A stretch of DNA of 64,000 bases from JAZKJD01 sp040384585 (GTDB lineage: Bacteria; Pseudomonadota; Gammaproteobacteria; Diplorickettsiales; Diplorickettsiaceae), in assembly GCA_040384585.1 (NCBI GenBank), contig JAZKJD010000011.1:1-64000 (forward strand), in the 5' to 3' direction. A program made the position numbers and the translations under genes. Position 1 is the stretch's first letter; every line of letters starts with the position of its first letter. The notes beneath the pieces were generated by a model. The model made no database searches, was not told the DNA's origin, and saw only the letters and a list, made by a program, of their open reading frames with translations. Below are positions 44,383 to 52,722 of this stretch, in pieces.

Positions 44383-45738
44383 TTATTGGGGGTGATGATT
44401 TTGTAGTCCTTGCAGCAGTTTGCTCATACTGCCTGGTTTAGAAAAACGCTTCATCATTTTCTGCATTTGATTAAATTGCTTAAGCAGGCGGTTGACATCT
44501 TGGATTTGTGTTCCAGAGCCTGCAGCAATGCGACGTTTTCGTGATCCTTGTATAAGGTCGGGGAAACGACGTTCCTTCTTTGTCATAGAGTAAAGGATCG
44601 CTTGCATCTGTATAGTTAGTTTCTTACTCAGGGTATTTTTAGCGGAGGCCAATAGGGCCGCTGAATTCCCAGCGGGCAGTTTGTCTAAAAACTGTGACAT
44701 CCCTCCCATTTTATCCATTTCTTGGAGTTGGTTTAAAAAATCTTCAAGATCAAATCTTTTACCTTTCTGCAGTTTTTGATTGAGTTTTTGTGCAGATTTT
44801 TGGTCGACATGACGTTGTACTTCTTCAACTAATGAAAGAACGTCTCCCATGCCTAGAATGCGCGAGGCGATTCTATCCGGATAAAACAGCTCAAGTGCTG
44901 ATATTTTTTCCCCAGTACCTATAAATTTAATAGGTTTTCCTATCGTATATTTTACCGACAACGCTGCTCCACCCCGTGCATCACCATCGAGTTTGGTAAG
45001 AATAATGCCAGTTAGTGGTATCGCTTCATCAAAAGCCTTTGCTGTTTTGGCGGCTTCTTGCCCCATCATGCTATCCAGAACAAATAAGGTTTCTATAGGA
45101 GTGCTGACTTTATAGATGGCCTTTATCTCATCCATCATAGCCGTGTCGATATGTAAACGACCTGCTGTGTCTATGATGACGGTATCTATTCCTTTGACGC
45201 TAGCAGAATGGATAGCGGTTTGTGCAATGTGTAGGGGTGTTTCTGAGGGTTCGCTGGAATGGAAGGCAAGGCCTATCGATTGGGCTAAATTTGCAAGCTG
45301 TAAGATAGCGGCAGGGCGATGAATATCGGTACTGGTGACAAGAACGGATTTATTTTTTTGTTCTTGTAACCAGTGTGCTAATTTAGCAACAGTGGTTGTT
45401 TTTCCTGAACCTTGTAAACCCACTATCAAGATAACTGCAGGGGGTTGCGTGGAGAAATTTAATTCTGAAAGGGTTTCGCCCATTATCTTGCTTAGGGTGT
45501 TGTTAACAACCTTAATAAAGGCTTGGCCAGGCGTTAAACTGGCTATGACTTCTTGTCCTAAGGCTTGTTGTCGCACCTGTTCGATAATGGCCTTAACAAC
45601 TGGGTAAGCGACGTCTGCTTCAATTAAGGCTTTTTTTACCTCGCGCAGACAATCTTTAATATTACTTTCGCTTAAACGACCTTGTCCCCGAATGTTTTTA
45701 AAGGATCGTGTTAAGCGCTCTGTTAAATTATCAAACAT
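44383..45738 (-). CDS. ffh: Signal recognition particle GTPase Ffh
   Basis: Targets inner-membrane proteins to the translocon with 4.5S RNA and FtsY. N domain, then G domain with GLQGSGKTTTVAKLA, DTAGRLHIDTAMM and TKLDGDARGGAALS, and a methionine-rich M domain (QMQKMMKRFSKPGSMSKLLQG) that binds signal sequences and RNA. Length 451. Divergent from the corE/corB-like genes, as in many gammaproteobacteria. A 9-bp inverted repeat (AAATTTGAG / CTCAAATTT, 44339-44364) lies between ffh and rpsP. Confidence 0.97.
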   Translation of the reverse strand: MFDNLTERLTRSFKNIRGQGRLSESNIKDCLREVKKALIEADVAYPVVKAIIEQVRQQALGQEVIASLTPGQAFIKVVNNTLSKIMGETLSELNFSTQPPAVILIVGLQGSGKTTTVAKLAHWLQEQKNKSVLVTSTDIHRPAAILQLANLAQSIGLAFHSSEPSETPLHIAQTAIHSASVKGIDTVIIDTAGRLHIDTAMMDEIKAIYKVSTPIETLFVLDSMMGQEAAKTAKAFDEAIPLTGIILTKLDGDARGGAALSVKYTIGKPIKFIGTGEKISALELFYPDRIASRILGMGDVLSLVEEVQRHVDQKSAQKLNQKLQKGKRFDLEDFLNQLQEMDKMGGMSQFLDKLPAGNSAALLASAKNTLSKKLTIQMQAILYSMTKKERRFPDLIQGSRKRRIAAGSGTQIQDVNRLLKQFNQMQKMMKRFSKPGSMSKLLQGLQNHHPQ

Positions 45739-45832
45739 GACGGTTTGTTCCTATCGCGATTTTAATATGGATGAAGCGCTTAAAAAATTCTGTTATTGTA
45801 TCAGCTTAGCTAGAGAGTGGTAAATTTTTATT

Positions 45833-46270
45833 ATGACTTCCTGTGCTGAATTTATTCATTTTTTTCTTTCAACACTGGTATTGATCGTTTTGTGTATTGC
45901 GGCGCTGCAAGCGCTACTACTCGCTAGCCAAGAATGGATGCTAAAACATAAACAAACCATCGGTTTTATTCACTATTTCCCTCCTCTGGAAGTGATGGAA
46001 TCCTACCTATTTATTTTAATTTCTATTGCCATTGTCTTGTTAACACTGGTATTAGTGACTAGCTTGCTTTTATTTCATCCAGTTTTTGAAGAGAGGCTAT
46101 GGGAAAAAGCACTTTTGTCAATAGTGGCATGGTCAATCCTTTTGATGTTATTGATTGGTAGAAGTTATTTTGGATGGCGTGGAAAAGTCGCTATTCGCTG
46201 GACCCTCGTCGGCGTCAGTTTAATTGCTGGGATTTATTTGGGGGCAATTTTATTCATGCCTACTCTTTAG
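45833..46270 (+). CDS. CorE/YpjD-like inner-membrane protein, N-terminally truncated
   Basis: A 145-residue membrane protein matching only the C-terminal part of YpjD/CcsA-type proteins: ALQALLLASQEW, FPPLEVMESYLF, and ILLMLLIGRSYFGWRGKVAIRWTL. Homologues are about 260 residues, so roughly 100 N-terminal residues are missing, and the space to the divergent ffh (94 bp) is too short to hold them. Genomic neighbours match E. coli (ffh, ypjD, yfjD). YpjD/CorE with CorB are tied to magnesium and cobalt homeostasis. It may be a functional short form or a decaying gene. Confidence 0.8.
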   Translation: MTSCAEFIHFFLSTLVLIVLCIAALQALLLASQEWMLKHKQTIGFIHYFPPLEVMESYLFILISIAIVLLTLVLVTSLLLFHPVFEERLWEKALLSIVAWSILLMLLIGRSYFGWRGKVAIRWTLVGVSLIAGIYLGAILFMPTL

Positions 46271-46287
46271 CGGGAAGCGTTTAATAC

Positions 46288-47559
46288 GTGCAATCACTTA
46301 AATTTCTTATCGGGTTATTAGTTTTTTTACTGCTATGTACTATCTTTTTTTCATTAGCAGAAGCGGCTATGTTATCGATTAACCGTTATCGCTTACGGCA
46401 TTTAGCTAGACATAATCATCATTTAGCGAAACGAGTACAAAATCTATTAAAACGTCCCGACCGCTTATTGGGCGTTATTCTTTTATGTGGGACCTTTGCT
46501 GATATTTTAGCAGCGGCGGTGGCAACTTTGATTGCGGTTCATTATTTTGGTGATGCGGGTGTTTTTTTCGCAACCATTGGCCTTACTTTTCTGGTATTAA
46601 TTTTTGGTGAAGTCGCCCCGAAGACCTTGGCAACGCTTTACCCGCTACCGATCGCATTTTTTTCAGTATGGCCACTGATTGTTTTATTACATATTTTATA
46701 TCCACTCGTATGGCTAACAAATCTAATAGCCAACACTAGCTTGCGTTTGTTCGGTGCGAAAATTCAAAAATTGGCGGTTGAACAGTTATCTAGAGAAGAA
46801 TTAGCAAGCTTATTGCGAGAAGGTACGGGCCATATGCCTAGTGATTATCAGGGCATGTTATTAAAAGTCTTAGAGCTAGAGAAAGTCACTGTTGAAGACA
46901 TCATGATACCCCGGCAGGAAATCATAGGGATTGATATTAATAAATCTTGGGAGATTATTGTAAAAGATTTAATTCAGAGTCAATATACTCGTCTACCTAT
47001 TTATCGAAAATCGATTGACGACATTATTGGTATTCTGCATTTTCGAAAGGTTTTAAATAGTTTAAGTGATCAGCAGTTGAGCAAGGCGTTATTGCTTGAA
47101 GCGGCTGAGGAGATTCATTTTATTCCAGAAGCCACTGCATTAAGTAGTCAACTGTTGAATTTTCGTCGTGAAAAACATCGTATTGGTTTAGTTGTCAATG
47201 AATATGGCGAAATCCAAGGACTTATCACCTTAGAAGATATATTAGAAGAAATTGTTGGAGAGTTTACAACGGATACTGCCTTAATGCGTCGTGCCACTCT
47301 TCAGGCCGATGGAAGCTATTTAGTCGATGGGGGAATTTCACTGCGGGACTTAAACCGTCAATTAAACTGTGGCCTGCCTTTACGTGGTCCTAAAACCTTA
47401 AGTGGTCTTATTATAGAGCAGCTTGAGGTGATTCCAAAGAGTGGTACTGTATTGCAATTGGAAAATAAAATGATGGAAGTTGTTTCCGTAAAAAATAATC
47501 GGATTAAAACCGTAAAAATATTTCCAAACCCAGTTTTATCTTCTGTTTCTAAAAATTAA
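46288..47559 (+). CDS. CNNM/CorC-family transporter (CorB/YfjD-like)
   Basis: Membrane protein with an N-terminal DUF21 transmembrane domain (SLAEAAMLSINRYRLRHLARH, IFGEVAPKTLATLYPLP), two CBS domains (VEDIMIPRQEIIGIDI, HRIGLVVNEYGEIQGLITLEDILEEIVGEF) and a C-terminal CorC/HlyC domain. The family exports Mg2+ and affects cobalt sensitivity. Length 423. GTG start at 46288, 17 bp after the CorE-like gene, so cotranscribed. Confidence 0.92.
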   Translation: MQSLKFLIGLLVFLLLCTIFFSLAEAAMLSINRYRLRHLARHNHHLAKRVQNLLKRPDRLLGVILLCGTFADILAAAVATLIAVHYFGDAGVFFATIGLTFLVLIFGEVAPKTLATLYPLPIAFFSVWPLIVLLHILYPLVWLTNLIANTSLRLFGAKIQKLAVEQLSREELASLLREGTGHMPSDYQGMLLKVLELEKVTVEDIMIPRQEIIGIDINKSWEIIVKDLIQSQYTRLPIYRKSIDDIIGILHFRKVLNSLSDQQLSKALLLEAAEEIHFIPEATALSSQLLNFRREKHRIGLVVNEYGEIQGLITLEDILEEIVGEFTTDTALMRRATLQADGSYLVDGGISLRDLNRQLNCGLPLRGPKTLSGLIIEQLEVIPKSGTVLQLENKMMEVVSVKNNRIKTVKIFPNPVLSSVSKN

Positions 47560-47658
47560 AATTTTTTTATCAAATGTTTTTGAAAAAAAATAAATAGTTG
47601 TTATACTTATAGTCGAATTTTTAATTCAATTATTTAATTTTTAGTCTAAGGTTATAAA

Positions 47659-47964
47659 ATGAGCATCCAATTGTGCCAGTCCAGAGGAAGTAGAAAAAAT
47701 TTTATGCCTTATTATGCTCATAATTATGTCAGTAAAGAAAGAAATAAAGATACAGAACAAAAATCAAATTTATCTGAAGACAGTCGCTCTGCTGTTAATG
47801 TGGAAATTTCGGGAGTGACAAACAGGATTGGTGCGGCGGATATGCATGTTGCTGAAACTCCACAGGTCAAATTTACGGAAGTAGAAGGTTTTTTTAAATT
47901 AGAAATAGAAAAAACAGAAGAGTTGAAGCAAGAAAATACCTTAGTGACGCCTACTAAATCTTGA
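47659..47964 (+). CDS. Small hypothetical protein
   Basis: A 101-residue polar protein without recognised domain, signal peptide or membrane segment. It is preceded by a very AT-rich stretch with promoter-like TATACT near 47600 and by AAGG 7 bp before ATG 47659. The first 30 residues are basic with tyrosines (NFMPYYAHNYVSKER), the rest acidic. A family B element starts 8 bp after the stop. Possibly a lineage-specific or secreted protein; no function can be inferred. Confidence 0.5.
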   Translation: MSIQLCQSRGSRKNFMPYYAHNYVSKERNKDTEQKSNLSEDSRSAVNVEISGVTNRIGAADMHVAETPQVKFTEVEGFFKLEIEKTEELKQENTLVTPTKS

Positions 47965-47971
47965 AGAGTAT

Positions 47972-48114
47972 GGGGTGTGTTGACAATTGTGCTAGGATGA
48001 GGAAAAAAGCGTTGTTTTTTTGAGTATCGTAGCGGAGCATACAGCGTATGTGAGTAACGAAACGCAGAAAAACGACGCTTTTTCGCCATCACCGTGCAAT
48101 TGTCGACACACTCT
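47972..48114. repeat. Family B palindromic element (TTGACAATTG end type)
   Basis: Ends GGTGTGTTGACAATTGTGC and GCAATTGTCGACACACTCT are inverted repeats; 143 bp. It fills the space between two convergent genes and could also serve as a bidirectional stop. Confidence 0.9.
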
Positions 48115-48116
48115 AA

Positions 48117-48740
48117 CTAAAATAAATAACGTATTCCCATACCTACTGCATTAGAGCTTAAATTACCTGCTCCAAATAATCCCCAAGCACCACAGCGGTG
48201 GTTGACTCTGACAACAAACTGTAAATCAGGATAGTTAGGTGCAGCAAAGCTGGCTTCTAGAACTAAAAAGTTTAGCAAGTGTTTGGCGTTATTATTTGTC
48301 GAATCATGTTGTTCACGTAAGGGAATTCCCGTTGCATAAGAGAGCCCATCTCCGATAGCAAACGTTGTTGTGACAACCTTGTCCCAGGGGAAGGATTCCC
48401 ACCGGAAATTTAAATAGGGATCAAATTCATATATCAAGCCATTCGGGTCGCGTCGTTGGGTAAAATTTCCTGCGACTTCTACTGTGCTAACAAGCGGCTG
48501 AAAAAAACGGCGTAAAGGATTTTGCGTAGCCAACTGATAAGCTAAATCGATGGAATTCATCGTCCCGTATTTAAAATGGACATTTTGTCCTGTGACTACC
48601 GCACTAATATTGTTGTCAGTCATCCAACTATGATAAACAAGTACTCCCCAACGCTTATCCTGCTGATCTTGTGGTAGGGTGGAAGCAAAAAGTGATGTTG
48701 TGGCTAGACCAAGTAGGCAAGCCAGTAAATAGCGACGCAT
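48117..48740 (-). CDS. Putative outer-membrane beta-barrel protein
   Basis: A 207-residue protein with signal peptide (MRRYLLACLLGLATTSLFA, cleavage near residue 19) and alternating hydrophobic residues ending in phenylalanine (VGMGIRYLF), as in small outer-membrane barrels. Segments such as VVRVNHRCGAWGLFG recall the C-terminal strands of PagL-type lipid A deacylase relatives, but the PagL catalytic serine pattern is not visible, so I do not assign that activity. Single gene between two repeats. Confidence 0.65.
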   Translation of the reverse strand: MRRYLLACLLGLATTSLFASTLPQDQQDKRWGVLVYHSWMTDNNISAVVTGQNVHFKYGTMNSIDLAYQLATQNPLRRFFQPLVSTVEVAGNFTQRRDPNGLIYEFDPYLNFRWESFPWDKVVTTTFAIGDGLSYATGIPLREQHDSTNNNAKHLLNFLVLEASFAAPNYPDLQFVVRVNHRCGAWGLFGAGNLSSNAVGMGIRYLF

Positions 48741-48821
48741 AAAATAATTATTTTTTTTATATTAAGTCGTAGTATAGGGGGAGAGAGGAGATTGTACAAG
48801 AAAAGAACAATTAGATTTACA

Positions 48822-48845
48822 GTATCTTCAAATGCACGATGACGG
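48822..48845. repeat. Family B element terminal fragment at the pgeF 3' end
   Basis: GTATCTTCAAATGCACGATG and the following ACGG match the end of 22649-22793. It encodes the last five residues and stop of pgeF. Confidence 0.75.
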
Positions 48846-49574
48846 ACTGATCCAAATGAGACTAGCCATGCGTCCTGTTACTTTATCTCGACGAAAAGAA
48901 AAAAATTGATCTTTATCGGTATAGGTACAGTAGTTACCGCCATAAATAGCCTTTACTCCAAGGATAGCTAAGCGTCGTTTGGCGAGTTGATAAAGATTAG
49001 CTTGCCAGTGGTTGTTTCCTATCTGCCGAAAAGCAGCTTTCGCTTCATGGTCTTTTTCTATAAATGCCTTGACGACTTCTGCTCCTACAACAAAGGCTTG
49101 CGGACCAATAGCAGGCCCTAACCAGACTAATAAATCATCGGCAGAACAGTCTAAAGATTTAATACTATTCTCTATAATGCCCGAGGCAAGACCTTTCCAA
49201 CCCGCGTGGATGGCGGCTATACAATAACGTGTACGACTACAAACTAATAAGGGTAAACAATCTGCGGTTTGTACAGCACACACCACATGAGATTCTTGAG
49301 AATACGTAGCATCGGCAACTAAATCGATTAAGGCACTATTGGCTGAAACCGCTTTATTTCCATGGACTTGTTTAAGCCAAAGAGGGTTTTTAGGTAGGCC
49401 AAGCGAGCTTTTTAGTAGTTTTTGATTCTGGATGACAGAATCAGGGTTATCTCCTACCGTCAGACTTAGATTTAGGCTATCAAACGGGGGATCGCTAAAG
49501 CCGCCGCGCCGTGTTGTCGTAGCGGCTTTAATCCAAGGGGGTGCGGGCCAGTCAGGAGTTATTAACGCTAGCAT
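48828..49574 (-). CDS. pgeF: Peptidoglycan editing factor PgeF (laccase-domain)
   Basis: Cytosolic amidase that removes mis-incorporated residues from cell-wall precursors (UDP-MurNAc-L-Ser), formerly called YfiH/laccase. Conserved LKQVHGNKAV, CAVQTADCLPLLVC and AAIHAGWKGLASGI carry the metal-binding His and Cys residues. I use ATG 49574, which aligns best with homologues; GTG 49589 is possible. Overlaps rluD by 23 bp. The C-terminal PSSCI and stop are supplied by a family B fragment. Confidence 0.92.
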   Translation of the reverse strand: MLALITPDWPAPPWIKAATTTRRGGFSDPPFDSLNLSLTVGDNPDSVIQNQKLLKSSLGLPKNPLWLKQVHGNKAVSANSALIDLVADATYSQESHVVCAVQTADCLPLLVCSRTRYCIAAIHAGWKGLASGIIENSIKSLDCSADDLLVWLGPAIGPQAFVVGAEVVKAFIEKDHEAKAAFRQIGNNHWQANLYQLAKRRLAILGVKAIYGGNYCTYTDKDQFFSFRRDKVTGRMASLIWISPSSCI

Positions 49575-50535
49575 GTTGTTTATCTTCACGTAGACAATGG
49601 ATTAATGCTTGCATATCTTCAGGCAAAGGCGCCACCCATTCAATCGTTTGAAGCGTAGTGGGATGTATGAGTTTTAAATGTTCTGCATGCAAGGCTTGTC
49701 GTTGGAACTGACGTAAGCAGCTTATCAACGATTCACTGGCTTTTTTGGGTAATTGTAGCCTACCTCTATAGACTTTATCGCCGACTAAAGGATGATGAAT
49801 ATACGACATGTGGACACGGATCTGATGGGTACGACCCGTTTCCAATTGAACTTTTATTAAGGTGTGGTGAGAAAAACGTTCAATAATTCGGTAGTGTGAG
49901 ATCGCTTCTTTACCGCTGATTTCATTGACCGACATTTTTTTTCGAAATCTAGGATGCCGGCCAATAGGGGCATTGATGCGTCCTCCAGAAATTAATACCC
50001 CTTGAACGACGGCATAATAATTTCGTTGAATAGTTCTAGCCTGAAGTTGTTTGACAAGTTGAGTATGAGCATTCAAGGTTTTTGGGACGACCAATAAACC
50101 TGAAGTATCTTTATCAAGACGATGTATGATGCCGGCGCGAGGGAGTCGCTTTAATTGCGGTAGATGATGCAATAAGGCGTTAAGTAAGGTTTTATCTGGA
50201 TTGCCTACTGCTGGATGGACCACTAAGCCAGGAGGCTTATTAACGACAAGTAAGGTTTCATCTTCATAAATGATCTCGAGTGGAAGTGGCTGCGCTTCCC
50301 ATTTTGTTTCTTCTGGAATAAGCGCTGCAATCGTAATCAAAGCACCTGCCTTAATTTTATCACGCGGTCGTTTAAACTGTTGGTCTACCGAAACCTGCTG
50401 ACTACGTATCCAACCTTGTAAACGGGACCTTGAATAGGCAGGAAACGATTCACTCAGAATTTGGTCAAGACGTTTCTCTGCTAGGTGTTCAGGGACAATA
50501 AGCTGACAATTAATAGTTTGCGCTGTGTTTTTCAT
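49552..50535 (-). CDS. rluD: 23S rRNA pseudouridine synthase RluD
   Basis: Makes pseudouridines 1911, 1915 and 1917 in helix 69 of 23S rRNA. S4 domain (LDQILSESFPAYSRSRLQGWIRSQQV), catalytic GIIHRLDKDTSGLLVVPK, and TGRTHQIRVHMSYIHHPLVGDKVY. Start ATG 50535 matches homologues; an upstream TTG at 50577 falls inside a repeat. Length 327. Paired with pgeF and divergent from bamD, the E. coli arrangement. Confidence 0.95.
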   Translation of the reverse strand: MKNTAQTINCQLIVPEHLAEKRLDQILSESFPAYSRSRLQGWIRSQQVSVDQQFKRPRDKIKAGALITIAALIPEETKWEAQPLPLEIIYEDETLLVVNKPPGLVVHPAVGNPDKTLLNALLHHLPQLKRLPRAGIIHRLDKDTSGLLVVPKTLNAHTQLVKQLQARTIQRNYYAVVQGVLISGGRINAPIGRHPRFRKKMSVNEISGKEAISHYRIIERFSHHTLIKVQLETGRTHQIRVHMSYIHHPLVGDKVYRGRLQLPKKASESLISCLRQFQRQALHAEHLKLIHPTTLQTIEWVAPLPEDMQALIHCLREDKQHASVNNS

Positions 50536-50569
50536 AGAAGAATCGCTATAATGCTGTCGTGAGCGATGC

Positions 50570-50705
50570 CTTTTCAAGTGCGAAGGGTATATACCGCTCG
50601 CACTTGAAGATGCGAAATTTTCAAACTTGTCGCGAGCGGTATACCCGATTACATGACGGGCGAAAGCAAAGCTTACGCGTCGTCATTCAAGGGGAGAATC
50701 CCCAT
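50570..50705. repeat. Family H repeat cluster upstream of rluD
   Basis: An inverted pair (GTATATACCGCTCGCACTTG and GTCGCGAGCGGTATACCC) is followed by TTACATGACGGGCGAAAGC and AGGGGAGAATCCCCATCGCG. The latter block recurs inverted at 54428-54500. This plus the following family E hairpin fills the 250-bp rluD to DUF2892 gap. Confidence 0.65.
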
Positions 50706-50710
50706 CGCGA

Positions 50711-50762
50711 GAAGAAAATACTTGAAGTTGCGAATTCGCAACTTCAAGTATAATGGGCATAT
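50711..50762. repeat. Family E hairpin repeat (inverted)
   Basis: A near-perfect stem ACTTGAAGTTGCGAATT / AATTCGCAACTTCAAGT, then ATAATGGGCATAT, the reverse of the 26875 copy. Confidence 0.75.
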
Positions 50763-50787
50763 TATTACTTAATAGAGGATACTATCT

Positions 50788-51003
50788 ATGTTGAATGTAG
50801 CAAGCAATATCCAATCCAATGAACGGCTATCTCGCTTAGTCATTGGTATTGTCTTATTGATCGGCGTTTTATTAGGTCTTGGGAAATTATTTGCTTTTTT
50901 AGTCGGTGTTATCCTTATTATTGAGGCTATTATAGGATGGTGCGGTATCCCCATATTAGCCGAAAAATTTAAGTTAAATGAGATTTTTCGAAAAAAAGAA
51001 TGA
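50788..51003 (+). CDS. DUF2892-family small inner-membrane protein
   Basis: A 71-residue protein with two hydrophobic segments (LVIGIVLLIGVLLGLG and FLVGVILIIEAIIGWCGI) and an N-terminal NVASNERLSRL-type start (NIQSNERLSRLVIG), matching DUF2892 proteins such as the membrane part of YgaP. Function unknown. ATG 50788. Upstream of bamD on the same strand. Confidence 0.85.
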   Translation: MLNVASNIQSNERLSRLVIGIVLLIGVLLGLGKLFAFLVGVILIIEAIIGWCGIPILAEKFKLNEIFRKKE

Positions 51004-51077
51004 CGATTAGCTGTAGGGGAAAGATTGGATTTTGGTGACTTATAAAAAAGAATCCGCCATAACGTTAATGATGCACC

Positions 51078-51836
51078 GTGAAATTATTTAATTTTGTTAT
51101 TTTTATCAGTGTAGTAACGGCATTGCTAAGCGCTTGTGCTACTCATTCCGATGATCCCTTTATTGCTTTTCAAGGCCAACCCGTTGGCCAAATTTATCAA
51201 AACGCTAAAGAATCGCTAGTCAATAGAAATTATGCGCATGCTATTAAGGCGTACGAAGCGCTGGATGTATTATATCCCTTTAATCGCTATTCAGAACGAG
51301 CGCAATTAGAGCTTATCTATAGTTATTATCAAAATGGGGATTCTCCTTCTGCAAAAACAGCCGCTGAACGCTTTATTCATCTATATCCAAACAGTCCATC
51401 CATTGATTATGCCTACTACATGCGCGCCTTGGCGGATATGGATCAGGATAGAGGTTGGTATTTACGTTACGTTCCTATCGATCTCTCTAGGCGGGATCCT
51501 GGAACCATGCGACTTGCTTACCAGGAGTTTTCTCAATTGATTGATCGTTACCCTAGCAGTCGTTATGTCTCTGATGCTAGACAACGTATGATTTATTTAC
51601 GCAATTTATTTGCAAGTTATGAGCTGCATATTGCCGATTATTATTTTAGGAAAAAGGCTTTTGTGGCCGCCGCTAATCGGGCTAACGACGTGGTACAACA
51701 TTATCAAGGTGCGCCTGAAGTCAAACAGGCTTTAGTCATAATGATTAAGTCTTATCGTACTTTAGGTTTAGAAGATCTTGCTAACCAAAGTTTAGCCGTC
51801 TATCAGCTAAATTTTCCCGATTCATCCTTTCGTTGA
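51078..51836 (+). CDS. bamD: Outer membrane assembly lipoprotein BamD
   Basis: Essential TPR lipoprotein of the BAM complex. Lipobox LSAC near residue 19. TPR segments include VNRNYAHAIKAYEALDVLYPF, SPSAKTAAERFIHLYPNSPSIDYAYYMRALADM and SRYVSDARQRMIYLRNLFASYELHIADYYFRKKAFVAAANRA. Length 252. GTG start at 51078. Converges on the ADP-ribosyltransferase gene with a 15-bp overlap. Confidence 0.95.
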   Translation: MKLFNFVIFISVVTALLSACATHSDDPFIAFQGQPVGQIYQNAKESLVNRNYAHAIKAYEALDVLYPFNRYSERAQLELIYSYYQNGDSPSAKTAAERFIHLYPNSPSIDYAYYMRALADMDQDRGWYLRYVPIDLSRRDPGTMRLAYQEFSQLIDRYPSSRYVSDARQRMIYLRNLFASYELHIADYYFRKKAFVAAANRANDVVQHYQGAPEVKQALVIMIKSYRTLGLEDLANQSLAVYQLNFPDSSFR

Positions 51837-52688
51837 TGCGTTGGGGTAATTATGTGTTTTATTCTGCGAACAAGTATATTCTGTGTTTTCATTCCATGAT
51901 AACAATTTACCATCCGTTAATGTAAAAGCGCCACAAATGTTTTCAGAACTAATAAATCCTTTAATATTAACTTCTTTATCTTTTATGGCAGCATAACGAT
52001 CACGGCCAAGCAAGTGAGAAAAATTTATACCCCGCGCTTGGCCTGTTTTTAGAATGTCAAAGCCATCGGATCCGCGGTAGTCAATAGCATAGACATAATG
52101 GATACCTACTGATCTTGTCGCCTGTTTGCTAGGTTTTGGGTATTGAATCGCAACATCTAAATCCTTGCTGGTTGATATCCCGATAGCGCCATTATGATAT
52201 TTTTGATAGTCTGAATCAAAATTTGACGAATGCTTCTCTTTAAATCCCTCTTTAAAAATTATACTAGGAGATCGTGTATCTCCACGATACAGTAGACGAG
52301 GTTGACTGGACTCGGGCTGATCGGGTAGTAGACCGGTATATTTCTTTACAGCCTTTGGTGTGAAGCAATCCCAATCAATGTGATTAAAAAAAGTTGAGTT
52401 TCTCAACGCATCGAGAAAATAATTATTAAAAGAATGATTGTGAAAAGTTGCCGTCTTACTAACAAAATGATCAGCGATCAAGGTTAAAGCCGGAATACTA
52501 TCTTGTTCTTTTCCTAGCGCTTTTCGTAACTTACATAAGGCAGGATACTCTTTAAAAGAATGTCTAAATCTTGTAAAAAAGGTGGGTGCACAGTCTTCCC
52601 TTGATTCTCTTTTACGGTAATTTCTTAAGGCTTTCCAGTAGCATAGTCGTAATTCCTCGCATTTCGATGCATTATTATTTTCTTCCAT
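51822..52688 (-). CDS. Predicted ADP-ribosyltransferase of the cholera/pertussis toxin (R-S-E) class
   Basis: A 288-residue protein with all three signatures of R-S-E mono-ADP-ribosyltransferases. Region 1, LLYRGDTRSPSIIFKEGF (132-149), holds R135 and parallels YRxDxRxPxxIFxxGF of pertussis S1. Region 2, GISTSKDLDVAI (170-181), holds the STS motif at 172-174. Region 3, KDKEVNIKGFISSENICGAF (236-255), aligns with EQEVSALGGIPYSQIYG of the heat-labile/cholera A chain, giving E239 as catalytic. The first acid of the E-x-E pair is D237. N-terminal 120 residues are helical and unassigned; no signal peptide, so type IV secretion as an effector is plausible. 34 bp downstream of nadE. Not an enzyme I can name. 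Confidence 0.82.
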   Translation of the reverse strand: MEENNNASKCEELRLCYWKALRNYRKRESREDCAPTFFTRFRHSFKEYPALCKLRKALGKEQDSIPALTLIADHFVSKTATFHNHSFNNYFLDALRNSTFFNHIDWDCFTPKAVKKYTGLLPDQPESSQPRLLYRGDTRSPSIIFKEGFKEKHSSNFDSDYQKYHNGAIGISTSKDLDVAIQYPKPSKQATRSVGIHYVYAIDYRGSDGFDILKTGQARGINFSHLLGRDRYAAIKDKEVNIKGFISSENICGAFTLTDGKLLSWNENTEYTCSQNKTHNYPNASTKG

Positions 52689-52722
52689 TCGTGTGTAACC
52701 TACATAGTTTTAGTTTTGGACC

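Noticed and set aside
47600..47640. PmrA box before the small hypothetical gene
   Set aside because: Two TTTAATT blocks occur but are spaced 13 bp start to start rather than 11; likely AT-rich coincidence.
47724..48092. Minus-strand ORF with an FSAFRYS...YAPLRYS segment
   Set aside because: Its N-terminal part is the translated family B repeat, the rest is antisense to the small hypothetical gene. Useful only as proof that the repeat keeps an open frame.
48117..48740. PagL lipid A deacylase
   Set aside because: C-terminal strand resembles it, but the expected His-Ser catalytic pattern is not there.
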